Shown here piece by piece: positions 33,031-44,164 of a DNA stretch of 64,000 nt. The notes under the pieces are model-generated. The model worked only from the letters and a program-made list of their open reading frames with translations. It was not told the DNA's origin and searched no databases. Source of the stretch: Turbatrix aceti (taxonomy: Eukaryota > Nematoda > Chromadorea > Rhabditida > Panagrolaimidae); assembly GCA_963969345.1 (NCBI GenBank), contig OZ017767.1, positions 10,484,471-10,548,470 on the forward strand. The letters are read 5' to 3'. Positions within the stretch are counted from its first letter, which is position 1. The number at the start of each line of letters is the position of its first letter. Position numbers and translations under genes: made by a program.

Positions 33031-36000
33031 TTAAGCATTGTTAGTCGTTGCGATAAATACCTGCTCAAGAGAACTATCAGCGAAAACAAAGTCCTTGATT
33101 ACGCCATCCTTTTTTTCATTTTGTTCATCGACGAAAGCGATCAGTTCTGCGTAGATCTTAGAAATCGGCTTCTCAGATCCTTCGACTTTCTTCGGCATGT
33201 TGAAAATGAGAGTGGCGTTGCTGATGGCAGTAAGCTCTGTTCCAGGAAAACTCTCCAAAACCGCGTTTGAAATTTCCTTCGTGGTTGTAGCGTCGGAGAG
33301 GATGATCTTGAGAACGTACTTGTCGCTAAAGACGTGCCTCAGGTGCTGACTAGAACCAATGGCCTGAAGCACGCCTTTGGACAGAAAGCCAATCCTCGTG
33401 CACAGCGTTTCGCACTCTTCCATCGAGTGAGACGAGAGCACTTCCGAAGATCCGTGATTTCGAAACGCGATGAGAAGATCCCAGACGTGACGCCTCGTTT
33501 GGGGGTCAATGCCGGCGGTCGGCTCATCCAGCATGATGATGTTCGGATTGGTCAGCAATGCTACGCCGACGGAAATGCGTCTCTTCTCGCCTCCAGAGCA
33601 ACTGTAAATCTTCGAATGTCTTACGTGCTTGAGTTTGAGGACGTCAACGACGGCATTGACGCAATACTTGATTTTGACGCGACCAGCAAGCCGGCAGAAG
33701 AGATAAAATGTTTCGTCCACACTGAGCTCTTCAAGAACCGCGTTTCCCTGGGGACAAAAACCAAATTCAGCTAAGCTGCAAAAGTTTGAGATCTTATGTC
33801 CGTTGACAAACGCGGTTCCCGAGGATGGGATGGTGGAGGCAGTAAGCATTGAAAATGTAGTTGACTTGCCTGCGCCGTTGGCGCCGAGGAGGCCAAAGCA
33901 CTCGCCCGGGGAAATGCCAATTGTCAGGTCCTGAACCGCAATTTTGAGCTTACCGAGGCCCAAATAAACTTTCATGAGATGAAAAGCCGTAACAGCGTTG
34001 GTTCCAGAAGCATTGGTTACTTTTTCTTCTTCCTTTTCGACATCTGGGTTCTTTTGCAAATCGCTTGTTTTTGTCTATAAAACATGTGTTGAGGGAAATA
34101 GATTGATACGAAAACAGTTTTTGAGTATTCAAATCGGAATAGTGATAAAAATCGCTCAATATCGGAATCAAATGCCGAAACCAAAAATTTTACAAAATTT
34201 GGTTGCTAACAAGACGGGACCCAAACCAAAATCAAAAAAAGATAAAACCAAACCGTTACAAACCACTATAGTTCATGAACCCGACAAAACTAATTCACGT
34301 TTAAAAAAGTACCATCATTTTGCCAATCGGCTGCATCATACGCCCGGCGTTGTCTTGGATAATAGTAATTGCCATCAGGAGTCCAAAATAAATTGCCACT
34401 GAGACGAGTCGTTTGTTGACATTCGACTGACTGAGTGACAAGTCAAATAGTGGAGGAAATGCTGTTGTTGTTGTTGGTATGATCCCCAAATATTCATTGA
34501 GAGAGCTGGGTTCCTGAATCAGCTTATACAGGATGCGGCAAAAGTTCGTGGACAAACGTTTTTTACCAAAACAATTATACCAGGGGGAATAGAACGAAAC
34601 CAAAAATTTGTGACATTAGTACAGGTATTAGGAAAAAATTGGTGTATAGGACTTTTAGCTGGCTACCATTGTCGGCGACCCCGAAACACAAATGTGTCAA
34701 AAAACCTTAAGCTGAGCGCGCCGGAGGTGTTTTGGTGACAATTGGTTCCCTTCCCTGCGCAGCAACTGCGTTAGCAGCTCTGTACTATTAGGATGTTTAG
34801 TACAGATACCAACCTCAAAGATTTCCCATATGCCGTATTTTATCGAAATCAGATGCGGACGGGAGAACCATCAATCGGTTTAGTGACACTACTCCGAAAA
34901 ATTCCTTTCCGATTTTTTCCTCTCCGATTTTTTCCCAAGTTTTCAAACTCCTATTTCTTCACATTTTTGCATTTACTCCGATTTTTTCCCACAATTCCGA
35001 TTTTTTCACACTTCAATAAAAAGACTATTTAGGGGGTTTTCGTGCGCGCTGAAGCTAACAGTGGCGTTGCCTAAGGGCACTGATCACTGTATCACGAGAT
35101 ATTATCATTTTTGACTGATAAAAATTTTTTTTTGATCAAATTACCCTCAGGTGATGTCATATTTGTGATTAGCATTCTCAAAAACATAAAATCAAGCAGT
35201 TGACAAAAATTGAAAAAAAAATTTTTATCAGTCAAAAATGATAATATCTCGTGATACAGTGATCAGTGCCCTTAGGCAACGCCACTGTTAGCTTCAGCGC
35301 GCACGAAAACCCCCTAAATCGTCTTTTTATTGAAGTGTGAAAAAATCGGAATTGTGGGAAAAAATCGGAGTAAATGCAAAAATGTGAAAAAATAGGAGTT
35401 TGAAAACTTGGGAAAAAATCTGAGAGGAAAAAATCGGAACCATCAATCGACAGGTGTCCAAAAGTTGAGAAAACGATGTTTTGCCCCTTTTTAAAGTTTC
35501 TTGTCTTTTGCGCCAGGGTGAACGGTGTTTTATGATTTGTTTTGGACTGTAATAGAGCTGCTAGACCAGATGAATTAAATTGATAACAAAACTGCCGTCT
35601 CATTGGTATATAACGCCAAATCCATAAAAACAAGGTATATATTGCTAACGGCAGAAACTAATTTACAAATTATCGGTAACTGGGGGTTTAATTTTTTCTG
35701 ACAACATAATAGGTTGCTTGTTCAAATAAAATTGTTTGGACAATTGTGCACTTGCTCCCGGGTTTTAATCTAAATAAGACAAAAAAAAGGTGATGCACCC
35801 TGACGTGCGGCGGGGCGCATAAAAATCGGCATGGTGTTTAGGCCGATTGATCCCCGCCAACGGCAGCCAGCTAAATGTCCTTACACCAATTGGTTCCTAA
35901 TACCTGTACTAATGCTACAAAATTTAGGTTCTGTTTAACTCCTTCTAGTTCAGACGTTTTGATAAAAAACGTTTGTCCACGGACTTTTACCGCACCCTGT

Positions 36001-39000
36001 AATCGTATTTTTTAGAATTTTTTTCTATATCGGGCATGAGAATAGCCGGCGGGAAAATGTACATAATGTATTCCGGCTAAAAACAGTGTCATTATTAAAT
36101 CAGATATATAATGCAAAAAATAACCTTACCAAATCATTATCCTTTGCTGTAAATGCATCCTGAACGTCTCTGAGTTCAAAAATGCGAATTATCATAAATC
36201 CCACAATGTTGAACAAGAAGATAACAGTCGTTGCTAGATTCCCGTTATCAAATATTCTAGAGAAGCAAAACACCTCAAAAATGCACGCCATCAGATACAG
36301 CAGATTTGCCGGAAGCGCGACGATATAGTCATCTTTTGCGTAAATGTCGGGATTCTTGAGTACAATGACGATGAGGATAATGAGAATTGGGAGGTTAAAA
36401 ACCATTTCGACGATAAAAGAAATAATCCAGTACATAGGCGTTGTCAATTTTGCTAACCGATAGAGGTGTTGCGTTCCTTGAGCTTCGCAGGTATACAACA
36501 TGACGGGTCCCGTTATGATGAAAACGACAAATAAATTTATAAAATTCAAATAAACATCTTTCACCGATTCTTCTTTTTTCACAACCCGATTTTTCGTATG
36601 CATTTCGGGAATCCGAATATATTCTGCGGTAATGGAAAAATTTACGTCGGCTGAAAAAAAACATGCATTATGTAAGAAATATTTCGCAAAGAGCAAAGGT
36701 TTGTGTTTGTTTGTAAACGTTTGTGGTTTGTTTGTATTTTTTCGCAGGCTTTTATAATGTTGTATGATTTTGAACAATTATCACCAACAAAGGCATCCAA
36801 AACAAGAAAATCAAATTTTTTTACAGAAATTCGGATGGTTCGGATCCATCCGATCGGATCCACGGATCGGATAATCCGAAGCATCAAATTTCGGATCGGA
36901 TGGTGGTTCGGATCATCCGACCGAAATTTGGATGGCCACCTGTGCTTTGTATTCAACTTTTAAAAATGTTTAAAAACTTACATTTTTTGCCTTCAACACT
37001 ATTGGTGTAGGCTTCCAAAAGCACAAGGGGAGCAAGTTGAAACGAGTTGCTGTATGACAGTAACACGTCATTGTTGTCATGCAACTCGAACATGAAAGCC
37101 AATGGGGGGTATGTTTTCATGCTTTCGTACAAAAGATCAGCGGTATTGTCATCAAAACGATTGAATTCTCGGAAATGGACGTTTGGATAAGATAGATAGG
37201 CTTTTATACCATTGAACAATTTGGTGTTCTTAACCTGAGAAGAATTCTGAATCCAAATCGTCATATCGGGGCCGGTTTTGATTGCATCGATAACAGGGGA
37301 ACGTTTACCGCTAGGATTAAAATATTCTTTAGTCAAAGAGTCTTGTCTGAGGAAAAGAAGCAGTATGATGAGTACGTAGGGAATCAACGTGAAAAGGTAA
37401 TGCCGACGAGAGTAGTGAAATCGACGTACAAACAATGCCATAATTTGAAAAGGGAAGTTAGAAAGCTCTGAGCGTTCTAAAAAAAGCGTGTTCTGCGCAA
37501 TAGGCTGGCTATTTGCAAACTTACCCTCACAGATATTAGCCCTGACGTCGGCAACAGCGTTGTGCGTATCCTTGTCCGACTCGGGATCGGTCGTGTCGCT
37601 GACTTTGAGAAAAACCTCTTCGAGGCTGTTAACGTTAATTCCAAACGTGTCAACCATGAATTCTTTTTTCTTTTCTTCCAAAATGGAAAAGATCTTTGGA
37701 AGCGACCGCTGTGCACTCTGAGGAAAGCGAATCGAAAACTGCATGCCGACAGAGCCATAGATCGTTGCCTGCTCACACTCATTCTTGATCAGAGCCACCA
37801 TTTGGAGCGCCAGATCGTTGGCCTGACTACCGGTTAACTTGACCTCGGCAAACACGACTGTGAGCAGAAATCCAGTGGAGTACTTGCTTTTGAGAAAATC
37901 GATGGAACCGCTGCACGTGACCTCGCCTTTGGTGAGGATGATGACACGATCGGCAACACTTTCTGCTTCGTCCATATAGTGAGTTGTGAGGAGCACAGTA
38001 CGGCCTTGCTGAATGCCCTCAATGATGCCGATCATGCTGTGTCGTGCCACGGGGTCCATGCCGGCGGTGGGTTCGTCCAGGAGCACTATCCTTGAGTCTC
38101 CAATGATGGCCATGCCAACGCTGAGCTTGCGTTTCTGTCCGCCAGAAAGCCGAGATGCGTAAACTGATTCAGATCCCGTGAGGCCGACAGCCTTGATGAC
38201 ATCCTCGACTTGATCGCCTGTCACTTTGTATCCGGTCTTGAGAGTACCGTAGAAATGAAGATGTTCGCGGACAGTGAGGCGTGAAAAAATGGGATCCCAC
38301 TGCGGACAGTAGCCGACAGTTTCGTTTGCGTCAACCAAAATCTGTCCAGACGTAGGTCTGTAGAGGCCGGTCAGACAGCCGAAGAGTGTACTTTTGCCAG
38401 CACCATTGTGTCCGAGAAGTCCCGTAACCTGGTTTTTGAGGGCTACAAAGGACGCATGGTTGACAGCAATTTCAGTGTTGCTCCAACGCTTGCAAACGTT
38501 GTTGACCACGATGCCGGGCTTTGCAGATTCCGGAACGGGCTCATGATGACCGCCTTTGGTTTTCGTTGCCAAATCCAGATCTGGATGTGTGAAAACACGT
38601 TTGTTGACACCCTGTAATTTACTTAGATTGTGGCAACAAAACAAAATTGTATTTAACTTACGATGAAAAACAATGGATGAAGCTTCTGTGTGTTATCCAC
38701 GGGAAATACGTAATCCAGGTAGAAAGTGAGCAGGACGATGACTACGTTATGCCATAGCAGAGCAATAAATGCCGGCCCAAGTGGTGCATAGAAACTTGTA
38801 TTCGAAAAAATGTACATGGGTTGATCTGAAAGAATAATTTATAATACAAAAACCGTTAATGCAACAAAAATGATACCGTATTTATCCATGAGTTGTAGAT
38901 TGAAACCGATGATATAAAGCGCGAACGAGGGATGAACAAATGCGAAAGCGCATGCCAGTACACCGCGGTATATGTTGAAAGGGGGAAACAGCAGTAGTGC

Positions 39001-41465
39001 AAACTGAGCAGCAGTGCTGATGATGTTAAGGAATAGAGCATAACTCATCCGGTTTACGACAGTCGTCACAAGGATGCCGAAATATACTATGTAGTGGCCG
39101 TACAAAAAGCAGGAGAAGAAGAGCGCAAGTCCTGTATCCTGAAATAAAAAAACAGTTGAATCCATGGGTAAGACTTCTGTGTTTTTGTTGATTGTAGGAA
39201 CGTGCCAGGGGTCATAAAATGCGGTATCACAAAATATTATCATTTTGAGTGATAACGTGTTGCTGTATCAAATTCTATTTTTTTAAATTATATTTGATGG
39301 ATGCGCTGCCTTTATAGAAAGCGCGAAACTAACTGGGAAAATGCCTAGGCGATCAGGCGCGGCACCCATCATCGCACCGATCATCAGAAAGGACAGTTTT
39401 CGATAAAGCGACCTTTTTGGGTATTGCGCAGATCCCCCAACATACTTCGCACCAACAAACTACTGAGAATATTGTCTGTGAACAAAGTATGTATGCTAGC
39501 CCTAATTCAAAGCAAAATAATTTGAAAAAATGTATAATTACCGGACGGAATTTTTCATAAATTTTTTTTTCAAATTCTGTCCAGTAAAAATTACTTTAAA
39601 AAATCTGAGACACTTATTACAAAAATTTTAGTGATATGGGGATGCAAATAAAAAAAAACAACGTATTATCACTACAAATGATAATATTTTGTGATACCGA
39701 ATTTTGTGACCCCTGGCAACGTCACAGTCAACTTCAGAGCGCACGAAAACCCGGAATCCGTACCTTTTTTAAATTTACAAACCTGATATTTATATGCCAC
39801 TAAACCTTCCATTTGCCCCACAAAAATTACTTAGTGATCCTATGGGGTAACGCGTGTATGGCAAAAAGCCCGTATGGGGAAAGGGCTTGTCCAGAAATTA
39901 CGTCATCGCAAAATCGGTGATTTTTTACCCCCCTCCCCCCCTCTGTCATCGGTCGTCATTGCAAGGTGGGGCACCCCGGACACCCCCCCCCCTAAATGAC
40001 GTCATTTTGAAAAAAATAGATTTCAAAATTTTTACAAGTTTTGGCTTATCAATTTTGATAAAAACTACTTCCGGATAAAAATGGCGAAATTATTTTGTGT
40101 TTTTTAAAGAAACCTTTTCGGAGTCGGTCGGATAAAAAAATTCGTGAAACATATTTATATTGCAGCAAAATCAGTCAGTTTTCAGCGCATTTTGGCAAAA
40201 AAAAACTGAAATTTAGAAAATTCGTAAGCCAATTCTTGAAATTTTTTAATGACGTCATTTCAAGCCCGATATGGTGAACGTTCCTTATACTGTTTTTGTT
40301 ATATACATATATGCATTTACAAACATAAACATAAACTTTTTATTTGAGACGTTAAAAAATTGTTCTTCCAAATATAAAAAAAAAGCTGTAAATAACTAAC
40401 CTGTAGATGAACTACAAAATAGCTCAATACAAGACCGACGATCCAAATCTTGAGAGTGCTGAAAACAAAGTGGCAGCCATAGAAACAATACCGTCGAAGA
40501 CCCATGATGATCATGTAAGCGTGAATGCTGCTTTCTTTTTCCTGCATCACCAATGAGATTGAAAATATAGAAATTATGAAGTAGATCACAAAAAAGTGTA
40601 TTACGACGTGAAAGACGCCTACCGGAAGTTCATCCACTCTCAAAACCACAATAAAACAATCCATTGAATACGGCTTTTCGGGGTGAGACAAATATTCCAG
40701 AGAAGCAGTGTACGCTTTCCTGTACGCAGAAATCGATTTATAAGTTGCATGATCACGTATAAAATAATTTTCTCCATATTTAACATCAGCAGAATCAGGT
40801 AGCACCGCGTGGTAGATGAACGAATTCTGAGTTTTACTCACCCGAGAGTAAGTATCGTTATCAGGTTCAGTGGATTGAAGCGTAAACTTATTATTAACAT
40901 AGGTTAAAATTTTGTTCTGACTTGGTTTTGATTTTGCTCTTTCTTCTGCTTTTTTTTGTAGGGCGATAATGGTATAGTGAAGCGTGCAGACCACAATCGC
41001 AATCATTAAGCATTCTATTATTAGCATTAGGGGATATCGAATAACCATTTTGATGTCTTTTTTGGCAAATAACTTGATCAAGCCAAACCTGGAAATCTGC
41101 GCTTGCTGAGCATGTACGACGTTGACGACTGGAGCCGTCGCACCTGCCACCGGGGCACCTGGGTTTGCATCTACATTCGCAAATGCACTTGGAGTAGCGG
41201 GCGTCGGTGCAGCAGGAGTCTTCTCAAGCGGTGGCGTTGTCTGAGTATTCTCACTTTTGACTGATTGCGTCGGTTCATTCAACGTTATGCTCGGATTTGA
41301 CTGAGTTTTCTGAGTTTTCAGAGATTCTGCGGAACCCTGAGTTTTCAGAGATTCTGCGGAACCCTGAGTTTTCAGAGATTCTGCGGAACCCTGAGTTTTC
41401 AGAGATTCTGCGGAACTCGCCGATCCGGACGTCAAAGGTTTTTCGTTGGCTCCTGCAGCATTCAT
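33031..41465 (-). CDS. Full-length ABCA-type ABC transporter
   Basis: Eight exons splice in phase: 40401-41465, 38877-39138, 38662-38825, 37525-38611, 36982-37476, 36130-36650, 34313-34513 and 33031-34074, giving 1612 residues, normal for a full ABCA transporter. Order is TMD1-NBD1-TMD2-NBD2. NBD1 has Walker A GHNGAGKST, Q-loop CPQWDP, signature LSGGQKRKLS, Walker B IVLLDEPTAGMDP and H-loop TTHYMDEAE. NBD2 has GANGAGKSTT, CPQGN, signature CSGGEKRRIS (C in place of L), IIMLDEPTAGIDP and SSHSMEE. The family moves lipids across membranes, and the worm relative CED-7 acts in corpse engulfment; the substrate here is unknown. Unusual are a cytosolic N-terminal extension of about 130 residues with SAESLKTQG repeats and a short first extracellular loop (about 120 residues). 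Introns carry several foldback elements. Confidence 0.93.
34529..35999. mobile_element. TA-flanked foldback element with a nested palindrome
   Basis: Ends CAGGATGCGGCAAAAGTTCG (34529) and the complement of CAGGGTGCGGTAAAAGTCCG (35999) are each bordered by TA. The shared inner block GTGGACAAACGTTTTTT and a second inverted block (34617-34680 against 35865-35925) follow. Within it, 34905-35135 and 35216-35440 form another long inverted repeat that includes GCCTAAGGGCACTGATCACT. The whole lies in one ABC transporter intron, just upstream of the acceptor before exon 7. No coding capacity is seen. Confidence 0.7.
36828..36945. repeat. Word-repeat block (CGGATCGGATCC)
   Basis: Short palindromic words GGATCCATCCGATCGG, CGGATCGGATAATCCG and TTCGGATCGGATGG alternate over about 120 bases inside an ABC transporter intron. 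The pattern of many near-copies of one short word resembles the two hAT-like MITEs in this window, but no clear terminal repeat or 8-bp duplication is found. Confidence 0.5.
39180..40297. repeat. Intron filled by inverted-repeat elements
   Basis: The first ABC transporter intron contains an inverted pair (about 39200-39250 against 39670-39720, words GTCACAAAATTCGGTATCAC and GATAATATTTTGTGATACCG). It also has a block with TATTGCGCAGATCCC (39420-39434) shared with 11306-11320, and a right end GGTGAACGTTCCTTATAC (40273-40290) shared with the outer element of 195-11358. It therefore carries another member of that dispersed family. It also contains a C-run rich segment at 39930-39995 and a pair of TGACGTCATTT words. 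Confidence 0.55.
41309..41424. repeat. Coding 30-bp tandem repeat, four copies
   Basis: Four near-perfect 30-base units (CAGAGATTCTGCGGAACCCT plus GAGTTTT and CTG) encode SAESLKTQG copies in the ABC transporter N-terminus. The repeat is in frame and so can vary in number without breaking the protein. The plus-strand frame over it is a mirror and not a gene. Confidence 0.9.
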
Positions 41466-41600
41466 CACAACAGAACAATAGATGTTGAAACAGCGTTTCA
41501 AGAGAAAGCAAATCGTCGACACTAAATCAAATCGACACAATGTATTATCCTGGTTGGGATGATGCAAATTTGAATTACGCAAGGAATGCTAATATTGGTT

Positions 41601-41735
41601 TCACGATGAATTGTTCTGTACATCTAACGCTACATGGGATGGTACGGACAGATCTGTGTCGTGGTTTTGTGCGGCATGTTGTTCAGAACTGTCAATGGGA
41701 AAGTCAGGGTCAGACAAACCTGTTTTGGCAGACAT
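41601..41735 (-). CDS. Small upstream ORF or alternative 5' exon of the ABC transporter
   Basis: A 44-codon frame (starts MSAKTGLSDPDF, acidic and Ser-rich, ends VQNNSS) sits about 140 bases upstream of the transporter start on the same strand. It could be a short upstream ORF in the 5' leader or an alternative first exon, but no clean splice to the main frame was found. Conservation is unknown. Confidence 0.25.
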   Translation of the reverse strand: MSAKTGLSDPDFPIDSSEQHAAQNHDTDLSVPSHVALDVQNNSS

Positions 41736-42354
41736 TGTAAACAGCAAATTAAAAAAAAAATATTGAAGGACGAGGATGTGAGCAACAACAACAGCAACAG
41801 CAATCGTAAATGTTGATGGCACACGCAGGCGGACTTGACCCGAATTTGAAAAAGCGTCTGTGGGATTTGGTAAAGCTCGCTTTTCAACCAATCAAAAATT
41901 ATTTGGGCGTGCGCTGACCACGAAAGCTGCCGTTCTGAGTGCGATCATACCAAAGAGGCTGTGCTACCACTTTTTGTTTGGGTGTGAAAATTCCCAAAAG
42001 CATATCACAGAGTACGCTTTTTGTTTACCTGGGAAAATATCGGTGTCCCCAAAAGTTTTGAATATTCCTTTTTCTATTACTTGATCAGACCAAACAAACT
42101 GCTCCTCGGAATCCAGTGTGCGTCAGTCAATGAATTGGTTGTTACTGTAATCGTGCAACCAATGTAACAAACTAATTCGTATTTTGCACTCATAAATGCT
42201 GCGTTCACAGATTTAAGAACAATACACACTATGACACTATTGGGGTATGGACTTCACGATGAATCGCTTTCAACAAATGTCGTTTGCATAAAAGTTGCAA
42301 ACTGTATAAAGTTCTTTTTAAATTTTATTAGCAATCAATATTCCAGCCAGTATC

Positions 42355-43290
42355 AATCAATCAATCAATTTATCTCTTACTCGTACACACGGGATTATAC
42401 AAATCAGTGGGGTCGTACGAAGAGGGGTCATCAAAGAAAAACAATCCGTCTGAAATCGAAGTCCTTGGTAGAAGCGTTGTAGGCAATGGCGAGGTCGTCG
42501 GTCCAGCGCATGCGTGGTCGTCCTAGCGGTCGCTTGGCTTCCACGTAGTCTTCTGTGGGGCGCCAGTCTGACAGTCGGACTGCCCAGTTGTCGTCGTCGG
42601 TCGTCGCGAGCGATTTGGCGTATTTCTGCTTGCGGCGGCGGGCGGATTCGTTCCAGTCTTTGAGCTTGGTGCGCTTCCGGATGGATTCGGATGGGACTTT
42701 GTCGCTCAAACGCACCTCTAAGATAGCACGTTCGAGGCGACGTTGTCCCCGCTGGAGGGTTTCGATTCCGGCGTCAGTGAGTGCCCAGGTTTCGCAGCCG
42801 TAGAGGACTGCTGGCTTTATGCACTGCTCGATGAGTCGCCGTTTCAGCCCCATTTTGACTTGGCGTGAGCGCAGGAAGTCTTTGTACTTGAAATACGCCT
42901 TTCGTCCTGCCGTCATTCTTTTGATAATTTCTTTCTTGTGGTCTCTCGGCCAGGAGAAGAGCTGTCCAAGATAGACAAACTCTTTTACTCTTTCGACCGG
43001 AAAACCGTTCAGTAGAATCGTCGCGTCGTCTTTCGAGTTGCTCATCCACTTGGTCTTGCCGATGTTGATTTCCAGACCGACAGAGAGAACCAGCCATCCA
43101 GCCAGTATGTTTGCTATTTTCTCAGACTGCTTTGAAGCCAGTTTCGTGCCATTTGCAGTGGTTTTAGCTCGTTTATTCGTGCCCGGATCGATTTGATTGT
43201 CGTTCGAGTCAGTCATTATTTTTTGACCCTTGGTGATGCCATTTGTGATCGGTTCTGCCGACAAATGGTGTGAATGTATAAGTGTTTTTT
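42355..43290 (-). mobile_element. 5'-truncated non-LTR (RTE-like) retrotransposon
   Basis: The minus-strand frame 42431-43264 (277 codons) contains the C-terminal part of a reverse transcriptase: a thumb-like LEINIGKTKWM, VKEFVYLGQLF, then CIKPAVLYGCETWALT, and a C-terminal GRPRMRWTDDLA. The catalytic FADD-type motif and the endonuclease are missing, so it is dead. Downstream, on its own strand, the element ends in ATTGATTGATTGATAC (about 42355-42370), the short-repeat tail expected of RTE-type elements. The unrelated first 50 residues suggest fusion at the truncation point. It lies just outside repeat copy B (43329). Confidence 0.8.
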
Positions 43291-43328
43291 TTGAAACAAA
43301 AAAAGTTCAGTACTAATTTTTTTCTCAG

Positions 43329-44164
43329 GTAACGATACTTTTTTGTTTCCGACGCAAAACGTGATCATTTTGTACCTAAAATTGTTCTTTTTTGATCATT
43401 TTTGTTATCGTAAAGCAAAATGTGGTCGTAAAACCTTTTTCTTCCGCGAGTCATGATAAGTTGTCGTTTCTCGTCACGAATTACGACAAAGTTACCTTTT
43501 ACGATACTTTTTTTTGCATTTCTGACGCAAAATTTTTTTATTTTGTTCCTAAATCAGTTTTTTTGTTCCTGAACGTTTTTTTTTCAAATGTTGCATTTTG
43601 CAGAATTCAACTTGGAATGCCGCAAACAATATTCCGGATAACGATCCCTCAGTTAACGACACGATGACTTTGACACAATTTTTGTTATCAAATAACAGAC
43701 TTTCGCCTTCCGACATCAAGCCGAGCCAGCTCATGATGTCCCCCGAATTTTTGTCCATTCGCAATACTTCATAAAAACAATTTTCATTGCAAAAAAGTGG
43801 AGTATGAAAAAAAAACGAGAAAAAAAGTGTAAGTACATAGAAAGAACCAAAATAAGTGCAAGCATACATAACTTAGTTTTGAATGGCCAAGGCGTTGTTT
43901 TCATCACAGCCCTGATCGTCGTCTTCGCGTAGAGGAACGACGACGTGTCTCGTGCAATCGTTGACTTTGTAGATGCCGACGAGACGATTTGACAGATTGA
44001 ACATTTGCTCGCGGAGAGAGATGATGATGAACTGGGCGGCTTCGGAGCGCTCTTTGACGTAGTGGCCGATGATTGTGACGTTGCGGGGATCGAGGGCGGC
44101 ATCGATCTCGTCCATGACGTAGAAAGGAGTGGGACGGAAGTCGTGAAGGGCGAAGACGAGGGAG
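43329..44164. repeat. Copy B of the 835-bp direct repeat
   Basis: Direct repeat of 30737-31571. On the right it runs on into the intact SMC4 gene. On the left it begins abruptly at GTAACGATAC within what is the STPR intron in copy A. Confidence 0.95.
43604..43774 (+). pseudogene. Orphan copy of STPR exon 2
   Basis: An intact 57-codon copy of the last exon of the STPR gene with its acceptor TTTTGCAG, but without exon 1 or a donor. It encodes NSTWNAANNIPDNDP and onward to the same stop. It is silent unless spliced to something upstream. Confidence 0.9.
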
